A stretch of DNA of 64,000 nucleotides from Ampullaceana balthica (GCA_944989445.1 CALYLW010000541.1:558001-622000); one strand, 5' to 3'. Counted from the stretch's first letter, positions 1 through 11,540 are shown. Translations and numbers: made by a program. The notes: generated by a model from the letters alone, not told the origin.

Positions 1-114
1 AAAAGCCACACGCGGTTGAGCTGAAATGCAGTTTCGAATAAGGATGTTAACAATTAATGACTATTGATCACTAATCAATTCTGGAGCCTTAAAACTCATT
101 TAATATCCCTACAG

Positions 115-300
115 GAGCGGCCTTTGGGGGTGGCAGCTTGGGCAATTGCCCCAGGCCCCGTGCATTTCAGACTTGATACTATATTTTAGTAACAAAAGAG
201 CCAGCAGATATTGCAATACTGAGTTTGCTCAAAAATTGATTCTAATCAAGGGGGGGGCCCCACGGGGTCATTGTTGCACAAGGCCTCGTGCGTACCTAAC
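115..300. repeat. MITE-like GC-rich repeat
   Basis: A GC-rich island in AT-rich surroundings. It starts with a GGAGCGGCC-type edge and ends with GGCCCCACGGGG and GCACAAGGCC blocks that partly mirror the left end (CCCCAGGCCCCGTGC). This looks like an old non-autonomous DNA transposon. No coding potential is seen. Confidence 0.35.
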
Positions 301-419
301 GCCGCCTCTCTATTCCTAGATTCGAATCAAATACTCGGAATAAAAATTTAAAAATATAACGAAAATTCTTAACAAAGACAATTATCAGTGACATAAGATT
401 GCAACATGTACAAGCCTAT

Positions 420-476
420 GGGCGCATAATATTCTCTGGTGGGCCGCATGCGGCCCGCGGGCCGTAGTTTTCCCAC
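420..476. repeat. hAT-type MITE terminal fragment
   Basis: Contains GGGCCGCATGCGGCCCGCGG followed by TTTTCCCACCCCTG. That is the typical end of hAT-derived MITEs that begin CAGGGGTGGG and contain 'cggcccgcgggcc' blocks. Only this end is visible. The family assignment is from recollection. Confidence 0.4.
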
Positions 477-987
477 CCCTGACTATAACAAGTCAACAAG
501 ACATATAAATTTGCCGTATTCAAAATAAATGCATTTTCTAAAATAGTATTATTGTTTATTTGTCTATAATTATTAAGTTTTGTTTGTCAACATATATGTA
601 TTTTTAAATGATTAAATTTTGAAAGCCTGTTAATCTCAGTCGTTAATAATTTAACAGACAGAAATTCACCTTTCTATTTGCTGCAGTCTTTGTATATTGA
701 TCGCGTAACTGCTTTGTTAAGACGGAAGTTAGTCAACAAATATTTTAAAATTTCTGACGACGAGATGTTTAAAAACAACAACATATTATTTAAGTGATCA
801 TGAGATTAACAACAATGCGACTACTAATTTAGTAGTATGGACTTATTGAATTAAAAATCACTCTGCTCTTTATGCTGTAATTTAATTGGTTAGCAATCGT
901 ATTCTATATTTATATTAAGTAAGTTCCTGAGCACTGAGGAGAGATTTAAGTTATAAATTAAATTTAAATTATTTTAAATCAAACTGA

Positions 988-1444
988 ATAAGTAAAAATG
1001 GTAATCCTGCAGATTTTACACGTATATTATAATTTATTATTTCACAGCGAAATTTAATTTTCTCTTGAGAACTTTCGTTATTAATTTATTAAATGCATAA
1101 TTATATGTTGTATTTCAGCTATTACAGCGCTAATTTGTAAGTCTTTCTAGTTTCTAAGCCATTTTTTCGGCTCTCAACAGTAAATAGTCTGATGATGATG
1201 CAACCATTTTTTAAATATCAAACTACATGCCGGATTGTCCGTTAAGATGCCAAATGGAAATTTCTCACTTACAAACAAAGAAAATAAGAATCAAACATCT
1301 AGTAACGAAATAAAAAAAAAGAAATTGTCTTTAAAATATTTATTTATCTTCTAAGAACATTAAAATAGATGAATAATACTTTTAAAAAAATATCATCAGT
1401 CAGTAAATTTATTTTTGCATGGGTCGAGCCAGGTAAAAAACATC
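988..1444 (+). repeat. Left arm of a long inverted repeat
   Basis: This stretch is the imperfect reverse complement of 4525-4978. Shared blocks include the CCTGCAG edge, the TTTCACAGCGAAATTTAATT block, the GCCATTTTTTCGGCTCTCAA block and the CAGTCAGTAAATTTATTTT block. A third partial copy in the opposite orientation lies at about 1505-1700. The arrangement suggests long terminal inverted repeats of a DNA element about 4 kb long, or two facing copies of one repeat. No intact transposase is visible between the arms. Confidence 0.6.
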
Positions 1445-1504
1445 TGGCAGCAGTTCGCTAGGTAAACAAAATGGACGTATTGTGACCACATTATGTATTA
1501 TATA

Positions 1505-1700
1505 GAGCCGAAAAAATGCATTTGAAATTAAAAAGACTCACAAATTAGCGCTGTAATAGTTGAAATACGACATATAATAATGCATTTAATAAATTAAAAA
1601 TGTAAGTTCTCATGAGAAAATTAAATTTCGCTGTGAAATAATAAATTATAATATACGTGTAAAATCTGCAGGATTACCGTAAAAATAATATTAGTATATT
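1505..1700 (-). repeat. Third inverted copy of the arm sequence
   Basis: Runs from the GAGCCGAAAAAATGC block through TTTCGCTGTGAAATAATAAA to CTGCAGGATTACCG. It is complementary to about 1000-1190, so the left arm can fold locally as a hairpin with a loop of about 300 bases. Confidence 0.6.
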
Positions 1701-1746
1701 TCACAGCGAAATTTAATTTTCTTGTGAGAACTTAACGTTTTTAATT

Positions 1747-1990
1747 TAGGATGTTGCTAGCGTTACGACATGTCGTAACGCTAGCCAGGAAACTAGTGCT
1801 ACGACATGTCGTAGCAGCAGACGATTCGGCGGGATATTGCTAGCGTTACGACATAAACTGTCGTAGCAGCAGACGATTCGGCGGGATGTTGCTAGTGTTA
1901 CGACATGTCGTAGCGCTAGCCAGGAAACTGCTGCTACGACTGTCGTAGCAGCAGACAATTCGACGGGATGTTGCTAGCGTTACGACCTGT
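1747..1990. repeat. Tandem palindromic repeat cluster
   Basis: Several units centred on GTTACGACATGTCGTAAC or CTACGACATGTCGTAG alternate with a GCAGCAGACGATTCGGCGGG spacer. The first unit, 1756-1785, is a perfect 30-bp palindrome. Apparent reading frames here come from the repeat and are not evidence of a gene. Confidence 0.7.
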
Positions 1991-2023
1991 TTTTTTTTAT
2001 TATATATAAAAAATTAAATCAAC

Positions 2024-2110
2024 AAAAAACTCGCCGGGAGCGAGATTAGAACCCAAGTATCGTTTTAACAATCAAAGTTGTTGTTCGTCCGTCGTAGTCG
2101 ACGATGACCA
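2024..2110 (-). repeat. tRNA-derived SINE-like fragment
   Basis: On the minus strand a GGGTTCTAATCTCGCTCCCG block resembles a Pol III B box in a T-arm context. A related sequence with GGGTTCTATTCCCGCTCGCG lies at 4345-4450 in the same orientation. No complete cloverleaf can be drawn, so I call it SINE-like and not a tRNA gene. Confidence 0.35.
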
Positions 2111-2180
2111 CTCTCATCATATTTGTATTTGACCTGTGCTAGGCCGCCACGTGTGTCCTCTGGTGGCTTATTAACCCTAT

Positions 2181-2575
2181 TCAAGCACGCAATTTGCGTC
2201 GGCATGTTGGAGAAGAGATGGATGGGAACCCTTCAGGATGGTGTTTGATACGGTCCTTCCTGGCTTGACGTTTTGTCTCGGCAACCTGTTGTCTATTACC
2301 CTTACAGACAACTGCGCCATTCCGTCTCATAGAGCGCCAGTGGGCTCGGTTACTGGCTGCTGCTTCCCAGGAGTCCTGTCTAATGTCAAAGGCCTTTAGA
2401 GCAGTTTTAAGTGCATCCTTGTATCACTTACGTGGACCACTGCATGCTCTATAGTCTATGCCCTGCAGTAAACTGACCATAGACGAGCCTCTAGCGAGGC
2501 GATGGTCGGGCATGCGCACTACATGGCCCACCCAGCGTAGTTGGCTCTGCATGAGGTTAGTGTGGATGCTGGATA
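2181..2575 (-). pseudogene. LINE reverse transcriptase C-terminal remnant
   Basis: The minus-strand translation contains LRWVGHVVRMPDHRLARG, then YKDALKTALKAFDI, SWEAAASNRAHWRSM and a basic tail. This is the conserved post-RT region of APE-type non-LTR retrotransposons ('RWxGHVxRMxxxRLP...'). The frame is open except for one TGA in the middle (K-stop-YKDAL). The RT core and endonuclease are absent. It lies inside the inverted-arm structure at 988-4978. Confidence 0.75.
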
Positions 2576-2809
2576 AATAGGCTTATTAATAATATATAAT
2601 ATAGTTACTACAGTATAGGCTGAGTATAGGCTATACTATACATGAACATCATTATTCATTGTCATTACGATTATCAAAATAATTTCCCAGAAGAATGGGG
2701 GCATTTAAAGTTGAACCATTACTAATAGTTTTAATAATACATTGTTTTTACCTCTTTGTGTTAACCTTTTGAGTTAGAGAAATACATTCCATTACTGAAA
2801 AAACTGGTA

Positions 2810-3755
2810 GGGGCCATCCATATATTACGTACGCAAGGAGGGGGGGAGGTCTTCAATTAACGGCATTTTGCGTATGGATTGAAGTTTTCTCTTACTCTTT
2901 TGCCGTTATACCCGTTATAAACACACAACGGGACGGCGATTTCACTGTTTGTATTGTTCTTTTTATCAGTTTTGTTATGTAATGTTCAAGACAATAAAAT
3001 TTGAATGGTCTATTGTATTTCTTCAATAATTTCAACATGAAAAACACGATATTACAAAAAACTATAAAAGGTCCGTCCATGAATGACGTCAGGCGATTTT
3101 GGCCGATGTATACCCTTCTCGTCGCACTTCGTTACAAAAACTTAGACCACCCTTCTCCACAATTACGTCTCAAAGGGGACATCCATAAATGACACCACGC
3201 ACCTAGGGGGGGGGTCTACATATTTGTGACGTGGGGGAGGGGGGTGTAACTTCACATCAAAACTCGCAATTTTGCATAACAGTGTCACTTAAATATTTGA
3301 TTTGTTACATGGCGTTTTACATGACTTCACGCGTGTTACGATATTAGAATGCAGGCCTACACTAAATAAATACTTAAATGACAAAAAAGTGATTTTAAAC
3401 AAGCTCTTTTTCAAATAGAAAATACAGCTTTTATGGGGGGGGGGCGCAAAGCTTTTTGACGTCATATGGGATGGGGTGGTCTAAGTTTTAGTGACGATGG
3501 GGGAGGGGGAGTGAAAAATAGCCAAAATCGCGTGACGTCATTAATGGATGACCCCAAAGCTTTGACCCCCCCCCCTAAAAGCCGTATTTTTTAATCGAAA
3601 ATTAGCATGTTGCAATAACCTTTTTGTCATTTAAGTATTTATTTAGTGTAAGGCTTCACTCTAATATCGTAGCACGCGTGAATCCATTTAAAATGTCATT
3701 AAATAAATGCAAGCAATCAAATATTTTAGTGCGTACGTAATATATGGATGGCCCC
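2810..3755. mobile_element. Nested MITE with GGGGCCATCCAT termini
   Basis: The left end GGGGCCATCCATATATTACG is matched by the reverse complement at 3732-3755, which ends ATATGGATGGCCCC. Inside are further inverted copies of related ends: a CCGTCCATGAATGACGTCA block near 3071, a GACATCCATAAATGACACC block near 3178 and a GTGACGTCATTAATGGATGACC block near 3532. G-runs and C-runs of 8-10 bases flank these. It appears to be MITEs inserted into relatives of the same family. No real coding sequence is seen. Confidence 0.6.
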
Positions 3756-3924
3756 TTAGTTGTAAAACTCACGCCTCGCCTCGTCCGTTGGTGATGCCGA
3801 TCAACTTGCAAATCAAAAAAATATTTTTTTTTAATTTAAAAATAAAAAATTGTTAGTATTAGCATAATTAAAATACAGCTTTAGTCGTAACTGTAAGCAC
3901 ATACCATAGCCATAATTTTACAAC

Positions 3925-4030
3925 TGCCGTAGCAGCAGACGATTCGGCGGGATGTTGCTAGCGTTACGACATGTCGTAACACTAGCCAGGAAACGTTTGC
4001 TTGGCTAGTGTTACGACTAGCACTTGCTAC
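3925..4030. repeat. Second palindromic GACATGTC repeat cluster
   Basis: Repeats the GCAGCAGACGATTCGGCGGG spacer and GTTACGACATGTCGTAAC palindrome of 1747-1990. Both clusters sit between the two long inverted arms. Confidence 0.65.
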
Positions 4031-4344
4031 GACTAGCCTTAGTACTATTAGTTATTAGCAGCAGCAGTAAACACTTCGGAAAAACTAAGTCGCTGTAATA
4101 TTTTAACAAACTCTTCATAATATTTTAATTTTATACGCATAAAATATAACATATATTATCTATAAATATATAATTAATAATAATATAAATATCGTATTAC
4201 AATACGATATTAATAGATCTGGCAGCTGGGCTTATTTATGTGCTATATTTATATGTGTATTAATTCTAAAATCTAAATTTATTTAAATAGATTTAATCAA
4301 CGTATCCGCTTTTCAGAATAAGAAGAACAAAAATTGCATAATTA

Positions 4345-4450
4345 AAATTAAAAAAACACGCCGCGAGCGGGAATAGAACCCTAGCTTTGCTTTTATTATC
4401 AAAGATCGTCCATCACTAACACTTCATCTAGCGGAGCTCATGACTTGAGT
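4345..4450 (-). repeat. tRNA-derived SINE-like fragment, second copy
   Basis: Minus-strand GGGTTCTATTCCCGCTCGCG parallels the copy at 2024-2110, again next to an A/T-rich tail. The B-box-like core is the only tRNA-like element visible. Confidence 0.35.
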
Positions 4451-4524
4451 TTGTTTCTTAAAATTATATGTGTTTGTCATTAAATGGACACCAATCAAGT
4501 TTTTTTTTAACCTTTAAAATTCAT

Positions 4525-4978
4525 TTATGTTTTTTACCTAGCTAGAGAACCATGCTAAAATAAATTTACTGACTGAAAATTTTTTTAAAAGGTATTTTTC
4601 ATCTATTTTAATTTTCTCAGAAGATAAATAAATATTTTAAAGACAATTTCATTTTTTATTTCTTTACTAGATGTTTAATTCTTATTTTGTTTGTTTGTAA
4701 GTGAGAAATTTCCAATTGGCATCTTATTGGGACAATCCGGCAAGTAGAGTAATAGATAAACAAAATGGTTGCATCCTGATCAGACTATTTACTGTTGAGA
4801 GCCGAAAAAATGCCTTAGAAATTAGAAAGACTTACAAATTAGTGCTGTAATAGCTGAAATACAACATATAATAATGCATTTAATAAATTAAAAACGTAAG
4901 TTCTCACGAGAAAATTAAATTTCGCTGTGAAATAATATACGTGTAGACTCTGCAGGATTATCATTATACTTAACTGGA
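4525..4978 (-). repeat. Right arm of the long inverted repeat
   Basis: Imperfect reverse complement of 988-1444, extending to the GATTATCATTATACTT edge. Together with the left arm it brackets about 4 kb holding the palindromic clusters, the LINE remnant, the MITE nest and the two SINE-like fragments. Confidence 0.6.
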
Positions 4979-5309
4979 TTTGACAACTGTGTATTAATTA
5001 TTTTATCGAAGTGTCTACAGACATCGCGGCGGTACACCCAGCTAAACCATCGTCATTGGCCTGCCTATACCGCCGCGGTATACCTAGCTAAGCCATTGGC
5101 TTTGGCCTAGGTACACCACAGCTAAAAAATGAGCTGATTTCACTATATTTAGGCTAAAAGTGTGTAATCCCTATGCTAATAAACATAAGTCCTCAAATAA
5201 TCAATGTATGTAATGTATACAATTTTCATGATTACTGAATGTTTAAGAAAACTATTTTGGTCCCCATTTCAGGATAATTAGTTATAAGTTTTAAAAACCA
5301 AAATTTTTC

Positions 5310-5410
5310 ATGAGCAGTTCCAGACGAATGGTAAAGCGGTGCATTAGCGGTTACGTTGGTGATGTCAGGTTCAAATCTCAGTTATGGAAGTTTTTTATTA
5401 TTATTATTTT
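5310..5410 (+). repeat. tRNA-like SINE fragment
   Basis: A TGGTAAAGCGG block fits a Pol III A box, and AGGTTCAAATCTC about 50 bases downstream fits a B box. A T-rich tail follows. Acceptor-stem pairing is not convincing, so this is probably a SINE head and not a functional tRNA gene. Confidence 0.35.
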
Positions 5411-6044
5411 AATTTTATAACCACACTGAGGGTGCTTGCAAAAAATGTTTTATGCTACATGCAAATCCAAGTATCAATGAAGCATTCAAGCCTGTCTTAT
5501 CTTTTGTGTTACAGACTCTCCTTCTATTTCTACACAGTCTTATGCCTATGCATGCTTTAATATTTAATGGATTTATGTTAAGTATTTCATTTTTGCTAGA
5601 GTTTTAAATTTAAAAAATTGATTGTATGTTGGTTTTCGTAGATAGTTTAGGCGACCCGTTCCATACCCAAATTCGAGACGGGAACGAGAATTGGTATGAG
5701 TTTGTTCTTGCACACGGAAAGGTTTTTCTATCACCATCGCTATGAATATGACCCCTATGTTTAACAAAAGGATTGAGAGTATCTGTATGTCTCATTGACT
5801 AGCTAACTTTTTAATAAAAAGTTGAGAACACGTTGTTTTCCACCCGACCCCTCACTCATTGTAATAATATAGGTAAATACCCCCCACACACACACACCAA
5901 AAGAAAAGATAAATTAATTTCAATTTTTATTTTTAAAATGTGTATTCATTCAAAGATATTAACAATTACATAATATTCACATTTTTACTTTTATACGTAA
6001 GTGGCGAAGAAAGTGATTTTAATTTGTTTCATTTTCAAATAGAA

Positions 6045-6190
6045 AATACAGCTTTTTTTTGGGGGGGGGGTGGGAACAGCTCTGTGACATCATATTGAAA
6101 AAAAATTAGGGGTGGGGGCTAAGTTTTTATGACGACCTGTGACGAGGGGGTGAAAAATCGACAAAAATCGCGTGACGTTATTTATGGAGA
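6045..6190. repeat. Fragment of the G-run/ACGT MITE family
   Basis: Shares a G-run followed by TGTGACATCATAT, TTTTTATGACGA and AAAATCGCGTGACGTTATTTATGG with the nest at 2810-3755. It is a truncated copy. A further relative begins at about 6553 with GGGGCTGTCCATTAATTATG. Confidence 0.5.
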
Positions 6191-6895
6191 TTTTTTCACT
6201 GGATTGACAAATAAGATAGCCTATACGCACAGGTTATAATTTGTACAGGTAGACTGTAGTATTTAATTTTAACTTTAAAATGATACTTGTTGATAATTAT
6301 GTCAGTTTCCACATCTCATACTTACAAAAGCCTGAAAGAGAAATAGTGGAGTTCCTCGTTGCCATTGCATGAAGAAAGATAGGGGGAGGGGGATATGAAG
6401 AGTCGAAGATGGTAGAGTATCATTTTGTAGAACAATAAATTTTGCTTCGAATAGAAATTTTTTAATCCCTTTTTAAATCTAAATAGTTTTGAAATTTGAG
6501 TATTGGCATTGGCAAGTAATGCCAGAGTGGTGGCTGTGGTGAAAGCAATAAGGGGCTGTCCATTAATTATGTCAAAAAAATGTTGGCGATTTTTACCTCC
6601 TCCCTCCCCTTGTCAACAACTTGTCAAACTTCCAGAGACCTCCCTATAAAATTACGTCAACATTTGATTATCCCCCACCCTCCAAAAAAAAATAATATAA
6701 AACATAAAATGTAACAAAAAAACCAACAAAAAACCCCAATATTTTAAATAGGCTAGTTTACAACTACAACACAAAAAGTGAGTGAAGCACAGCATGGTTT
6801 TAAAAAGTAGGAATATAGTTTAATTAAAATACTGAAGCTTGGGCGAGTGTGTAACACAGGATTACAAACCCTGCCTAATGTTCCTTTGTTAAGTA

Positions 6896-8310
6896 CAGTA
6901 GAACCCTATTAAGTCGACGTTTTTTATTGGAACCGCCAAATTCTCTCTTTGTCTTAGCATTTTCTCATCGGTTATGTCGATTCGTTTAAGTCGCCGAACC
7001 CTAGTATTTCAAGCACAAAAGAGGGCCAAATTTGCAACTTAATGTTGGTTAACTCGATCCCCGTCTGTTCGCCTAGCGACACACTCTGGCATTTTTAGTT
7101 TAAAAATAGCATCGACATCTCGCTTTCCTCGAGACTTCCGGCTATTGTGTGATTCTACGAGATTTCAATAAAAATTACCGGATGTTTTTAATCTTGTTTC
7201 ACTTTGATCCGTGTGTGAATTAGTTTGACGCGTCTCTATCGAGTATGTATTCACCAGAGGTGCTCAAAAATGGCGGTATCAGTTTTTAATTATCATTATT
7301 TCGCAGTGCATATTATATTATTAATTAAACTTAATTCATTTCCTGATGCTATCATTTTATTTTTTAATATAAACGAATATCTTTAAAAAAGAAAATAAAG
7401 TTTGTATCGAGAATCGACGGTGGTTTTTATTTTATACTGGGCGTGTGTGGAAGAACTGGCTCACGCAGCGTGTGTCAAGAATGAAGATGCGCAGAGGGAA
7501 GCGGGAGCTTGTTTTGTATGACATCACGGGCAAAAACCAACAAAGAGAGTGTATCAATGATCAAATATTCGTCTCTCGCCGTCTGATGGTGACTTCAAAG
7601 AACATGTGACATCACAGCCCATTTGTTTTCAGCTCTCTAGCGCTGAATAGTAACATGCGGCCTTAACGTTGTTAACATTTTAACATCGCCGCACTGTGTG
7701 TTAGTTCTCGTACTATGCTTCGTCAACTAAGAGAGTTTTTAAAAAAAAATCGTTCACTAGCCGTATGCATTTTTTAAAGCAAATATCAATTTTGATATTA
7801 ATGTGGTAATCTTACGTCAAATGCCTTTAACTTGCAGGAAAACTGTCACTAAAAGACCGATTAATCGCCCGGTATCTTTGCTACGTCTTTCTAATGACTC
7901 GTAATATAAAAAGTAACAATAACAGTGGCGGCCTTGACTTTGACCGTTGTTCATATCATACGCGCACTGTGTGTTAGTGTTAGATCTCGTACAGTGCCTC
8001 GACAACTAAGCAAAGTAAAAAAAATTTTAAAAGATTTTTCCTGAGCCGCGAACGAACTAATAGTGATGACATGTACATTATTTATAAACCGGAATAGTAA
8101 GAAAACGCTTTGATGTCACGGTCGCTTGCGTATTGGTTCTGGTATTCTGCCGTAACACAACAAAATATTAACTCCGCATAATAAGTTTATACCGAAGTTA
8201 CGACTAACCAGTTAACTGTTAACAACCTTATCATGCACATAAAGAAATTTCAAGCACATGTTAATATTTTGCCGCCATATTGGTTTTCGTTTAACTCGAT
8301 CATCGGATAG
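6896..8310 (-). mobile_element. Pogo/Tigger-like element copy, right end lost
   Basis: Begins after TA with CAGTAGAACCCTATTAAGTC. For most of its length it matches 38762-40245 in inverted orientation. Shared blocks include GGAACCGCCAAATTCTC, GAGACTTCCGGCTATT, GATTTCAATAAAAATTACCGG and the CATATTGGTTTTCG block. The TA target, CAG terminus and roughly 1.4-kb size suggest a Tc1-mariner/pogo-type non-autonomous element. No transposase frame is visible. The far terminus is missing; homology stops just before the repeat at 8302. Confidence 0.5.
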
Positions 8311-8545
8311 AGTGTAAGGGTGCGCATTATATTGAACAATCTTTCTGTCGCGCAATAAGGTGCGTATTTTATTGACAACACTTTTTATAAACATATTCCT
8401 GATCGGTGCGCATTATATTAAACATGTTTTACGACACAACTACAATTTTGTATTGTTGGATGGTCTTGCGCTTCGTATTATAATGAACATTCTTTTAGTT
8501 ACGTCTCGTACATAAAGGATTTATAGTAAAAAACCTTGGGGTTTT
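8302..8545. repeat. Dispersed 250-bp repeat, copy 1
   Basis: Nearly identical over about 245 bases to 27291-27545 in direct orientation. It contains several GTGCGCATTATATT-like sub-repeats and a GTACATAAAGGATTTATAGT block. A shorter relative lies at about 12280-12375. No coding content is seen. Confidence 0.65.
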
Positions 8546-8998
8546 TTTAGACCTGAGAAACAATTTTACTTCGTCAATTAGGTTCCAAAATCTTCACAGA
8601 ACTCTTCCTTTGCTCAGCCAACGAACATCAGTATGAAAAATAAAATCCCCAAAATCTTTAACATAACCTTCTAACACCATCTTAAACTGCCGGTGATTTA
8701 ATGGATTAGTTCGAATGAAATTAACACTTTTCAGCCCAACATCCATAACATTTTGAAATTTATAATCCTTCAACTTGGTGGAAAAAGATTGGTGGTGAAT
8801 TATACAATGATAAGATTGAATGTCTGGAAAATCATTGTGAGCCATCGGCACACCAATGAGGCAAACTTTCCTTCCTAACATTGCTGGAGCACCATCTGTT
8901 GTAACAGAAATAAGCTTCCTCAAATCAATGTTGTTCTTTAATAGAAACTCCTTCAGTCCCTTATAAACATCCTTATCATGGGTTGTCTTTTTCAATGC
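8520..8998 (-). pseudogene. hAT-family transposase fragment
   Basis: The minus-strand translation contains VTTDGAPAMLGRKVCLIGV, YHCIIHHQSF, NFIRTNPLNHRQFK and FHTDVRWLSKGRVL. These are the hallmarks of the RNase H-like catalytic region of hAT transposases of the ZBED/SCAND3/GTF2IRD2-like group ('TTDGAPAM...CIIHQ...LNHRQF...HTxVRWLSRGRVL'). After GRVL there is an in-frame TGA, then recognisable sequence continues (RFWNLIDEVKLFL) until it is lost in the 8302 repeat. The BED zinc finger and dimerisation region are absent, so this is a decayed fragment of about 150 codons. Confidence 0.8.
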
Positions 8999-9343
8999 CC
9001 CTTGTCAAACATCGTCATATTGACCTTAACTTGCAGTGGTTGCCTATCTATATAATCAAAACCAATCTTGGGAGACACTGGCATTTTTAAGATGACCAGG
9101 TAGCTTCAAACCCTTTGACCATTACCCATGCATCATTCCAACCGCGGTTGGTAATTACAGGCTTTGGTTACACTGTGACCCCGCCTAGGCCAAAAAAGCA
9201 TAAAGGTATCCGATATCAGGTTACTGGAAGTTTCCCCATTGTTGACTTGGGACGCCCAGAATATAAATCTATCAAACCATCACCCTCCTTTTCGGCACCC
9301 GTCTTATTAAAAGTGTCACAATTCTCACGTAGTCTCCACTTAG

Positions 9344-10569
9344 TTAGTTAGTTCCTCTCGGGCCGAAGACGGCACATAGGGTAGAAGTCATGGATTTCCA
9401 TTTACGACGATCTGTCGCCAATTGTGTCAGGTCTTGATTATTTCTTAGACCCATGGTTGAGCTTTCTCTTTTGATTGTTCTATGCAGGGTTTCCTTTGGT
9501 CTTCCTTGTTTTCTTTTGCCTTTTGGTGTCCATATGAAGGCCTGACGTGGTAGTCTTCTCTCGTCCATTCGAAGAACATGACCGATATAATTCCAACGTC
9601 TTCTCCTTATAAAGGTTGACAGATATTCTTGGTTGGTTTCTTCTCTTATTGTTTCATTTGATTTAAAATCACTCCATTTGATATTCAAAATTTTTCGGAG
9701 GCATTGGTTCTCGAAGGCAACTCATTTCTTTTCTATAGTTTGAGTGGATTTCCAGCATTCACATCCATATGTTAGTACAGGGATTACGCAAGAGTTGAAT
9801 AGCCTAAGTTTTATATGTTTGCTAAGTGTCTTTGATCTCCAAATATTTGTAAGTTTGTTAAAAGCACTTGACGCCAACACCATTCGGGTCGTTATCTCTG
9901 ATGTTGCATCTCCATCATATGACATTTTGCTTCCTAAGTAAGTGAAGTTGGTTACTTTCTCTATGGTTTGGTCATTAAGTATAATATCATTGGGTTGGTT
10001 GGTGAGGTCCATGACTTTTGTTTTGGTTGTGTTGATTTGAAGACCAATTTGATTCTAAAAGTGCTGGAGATGATCCGTTTTTTCTTGGGTGTTCAGATGC
10101 GTTGTGCTTATAAGAGCCAGGTCATCTGCAAAGTCAAGGTCTTCCAAAGTATTGTTTTCGGTCCATTTGATGCCTAATCCGGCATCTGTGCATTTTCGCA
10201 TGACCCAATCAATTGCTATTCCAAATAACATTGGGGACATGACACATCCTTGCTTCACACCTGTTTCGACTGGGAACCAGTCAGAATTTCCGGCTTCAGT
10301 TTTCACACAGCAAAGTGAATCTGCATAAAAAGCTTTTATAATGTTCACGTATTTAGTTGGGAAACCATAGCTATTAAGAAGTTTCCAGAGCGTAGGTCGG
10401 TGGAGGCTGTCGAACGCTTTTTGGAAATCAACAAAATTTATGATAAGCTGGGATTGAAATTCAACAGATTCTTCGATTATAGTTCTGAGTGTGAATATAT
10501 GGTCAGTACATGACCGATGAGGTCTGAAGCCTGCTTGTTCTTCTCTGAGGCATTCGTCTAAAGGTAGTT
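9344..10569 (-). pseudogene. 5'-truncated LINE reverse transcriptase
   Basis: A single minus-strand frame of about 408 codons, broken by two in-frame stops (TAG near 10055 and TGA near 9722). In order it reads: EEQAGFRPHRSCTDHIFTL (fingers); VDFQKAFDSL with the first catalytic Asp; VKQGCVMSPMLFGIAIDW; the palm motif DFADDLAL; the thumb segment FTYLGSKMSYDGD; LTYGCECW; and the tail RRWNYIGHVLRMDERRLPRQA with GKRKQGRPKETLHRT. This is the RT of an APE-type non-LTR retrotransposon of the RTE/CR1-like grade. The endonuclease is missing because the copy is truncated at about 10569, next to T-rich simple sequence. With two stops it is inactive. Confidence 0.85.
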
Positions 10570-11370
10570 TTTTTTTAAAATCAAATATTTTTTTTTAAAA
10601 TCAAGTTTTTTTTTATTTATAAAAAAAAATATGTATAATTGTACCAAGCTCTGGCGGGCCATTTCAGACAGGTCCCATGCGTGCCGCGGTTTGGACAGCA
10701 CAGGTTAAGGGGAAAGTGGGGAGAGGGTAGATAAACAACATTGGCTCTTTTCACTGGCTATCTCAATGGTGTTGCTATATCAAAGCTAAGTTAGCTTTCT
10801 TTCATATGAAACATAAGACACCAATTCTCTTTCATTTCAAGCTCCTCTTAATTCTCACTGCGCTGCTGGTGTTTTCTGTATTTTGTTCATTCCCAGAAAC
10901 AAAATCTTTTTGTGTTAACTAATTTTTGTTTCGTGTTAAGAGAAAAAAATGTATGAAAATACATAGTAGTTTGTCTGGACCATTTTATTATTTCGTGATA
11001 TCTCGATTTCTTCTTAAGCATTTTCGCGTTAAATGTATTTCACTGTATAATCATATGTTAAAAATGTTAGGTAATTTTACAATTTAAAATTAGTATTGAG
11101 ATCAATCTGCTGCCCAAGCCACACTAAACAGCTGTTACTTTTGCAATAATTATTATTAGCCTTTGTCTCTTTGTATTTTTCAAAATACACTCATTACATT
11201 ATCTAATTAGATTGTATATTTATGGTAATAATAATTGATTTAAAATGTATTTTGCTAGTAGCATATACAACTTGAATCTGTCAGAAACATGTTCAGCAAT
11301 TTTTTAAGATTTTGATAGCACAATTTGTTATGGTCACTATGCTGAAAAATTATATTTTTCTTATTTCCTT
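10570..11370 (+). other. Upstream region of DOP1
   Basis: Starts with A/T homopolymer sequence. From about 10650 there is a GC-richer patch (GCCGCGGTTTGGACAGCAC) that could belong to a promoter or 5' non-coding exon. The first coding exon is preceded by a splice acceptor, so at least one 5' UTR exon must lie upstream, but I cannot place it. No TATA box is identified. Confidence 0.3.
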
Positions 11371-11393
11371 CAGGCCATTTTTTTGGGTTCAAA

Positions 11394-11540
11394 ATGAGCA
11401 TGCTAACAGTAGAGGAGTGTGAACTCCTTACAGATTCAAAGTATCGCTCTTACATTACTCAAGTGGAAAAAGCACTAAGAAGTTTTGAGTACACAAGTGA
11501 ATGGGCAGATCTTATATCTGCATTAGGCAAACTTAACAAG
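11394..11540 (+). CDS. DOP1 coding exon 1
   Basis: The start ATG is at 11394, in AAAATGAG, 20 bases after an acceptor (TTCCTTCAG, exon from 11374). It encodes the family's opening [19 protein letters not shown], then [18 protein letters not shown], which is nearly invariant in DOP1. The donor is AAG|GTAAAA. Ends in phase 0. Confidence 0.92.

Noticed and set aside
5310..5410. Functional tRNA gene
   Set aside because: A and B boxes are plausible but no cloverleaf with paired acceptor stem could be drawn; a SINE head is more likely.
9115..9351. 78-codon plus-strand frame between the hAT and LINE remnants
   Set aside because: No similarity recognised; it lies between two decayed transposon fragments and has no gene context.
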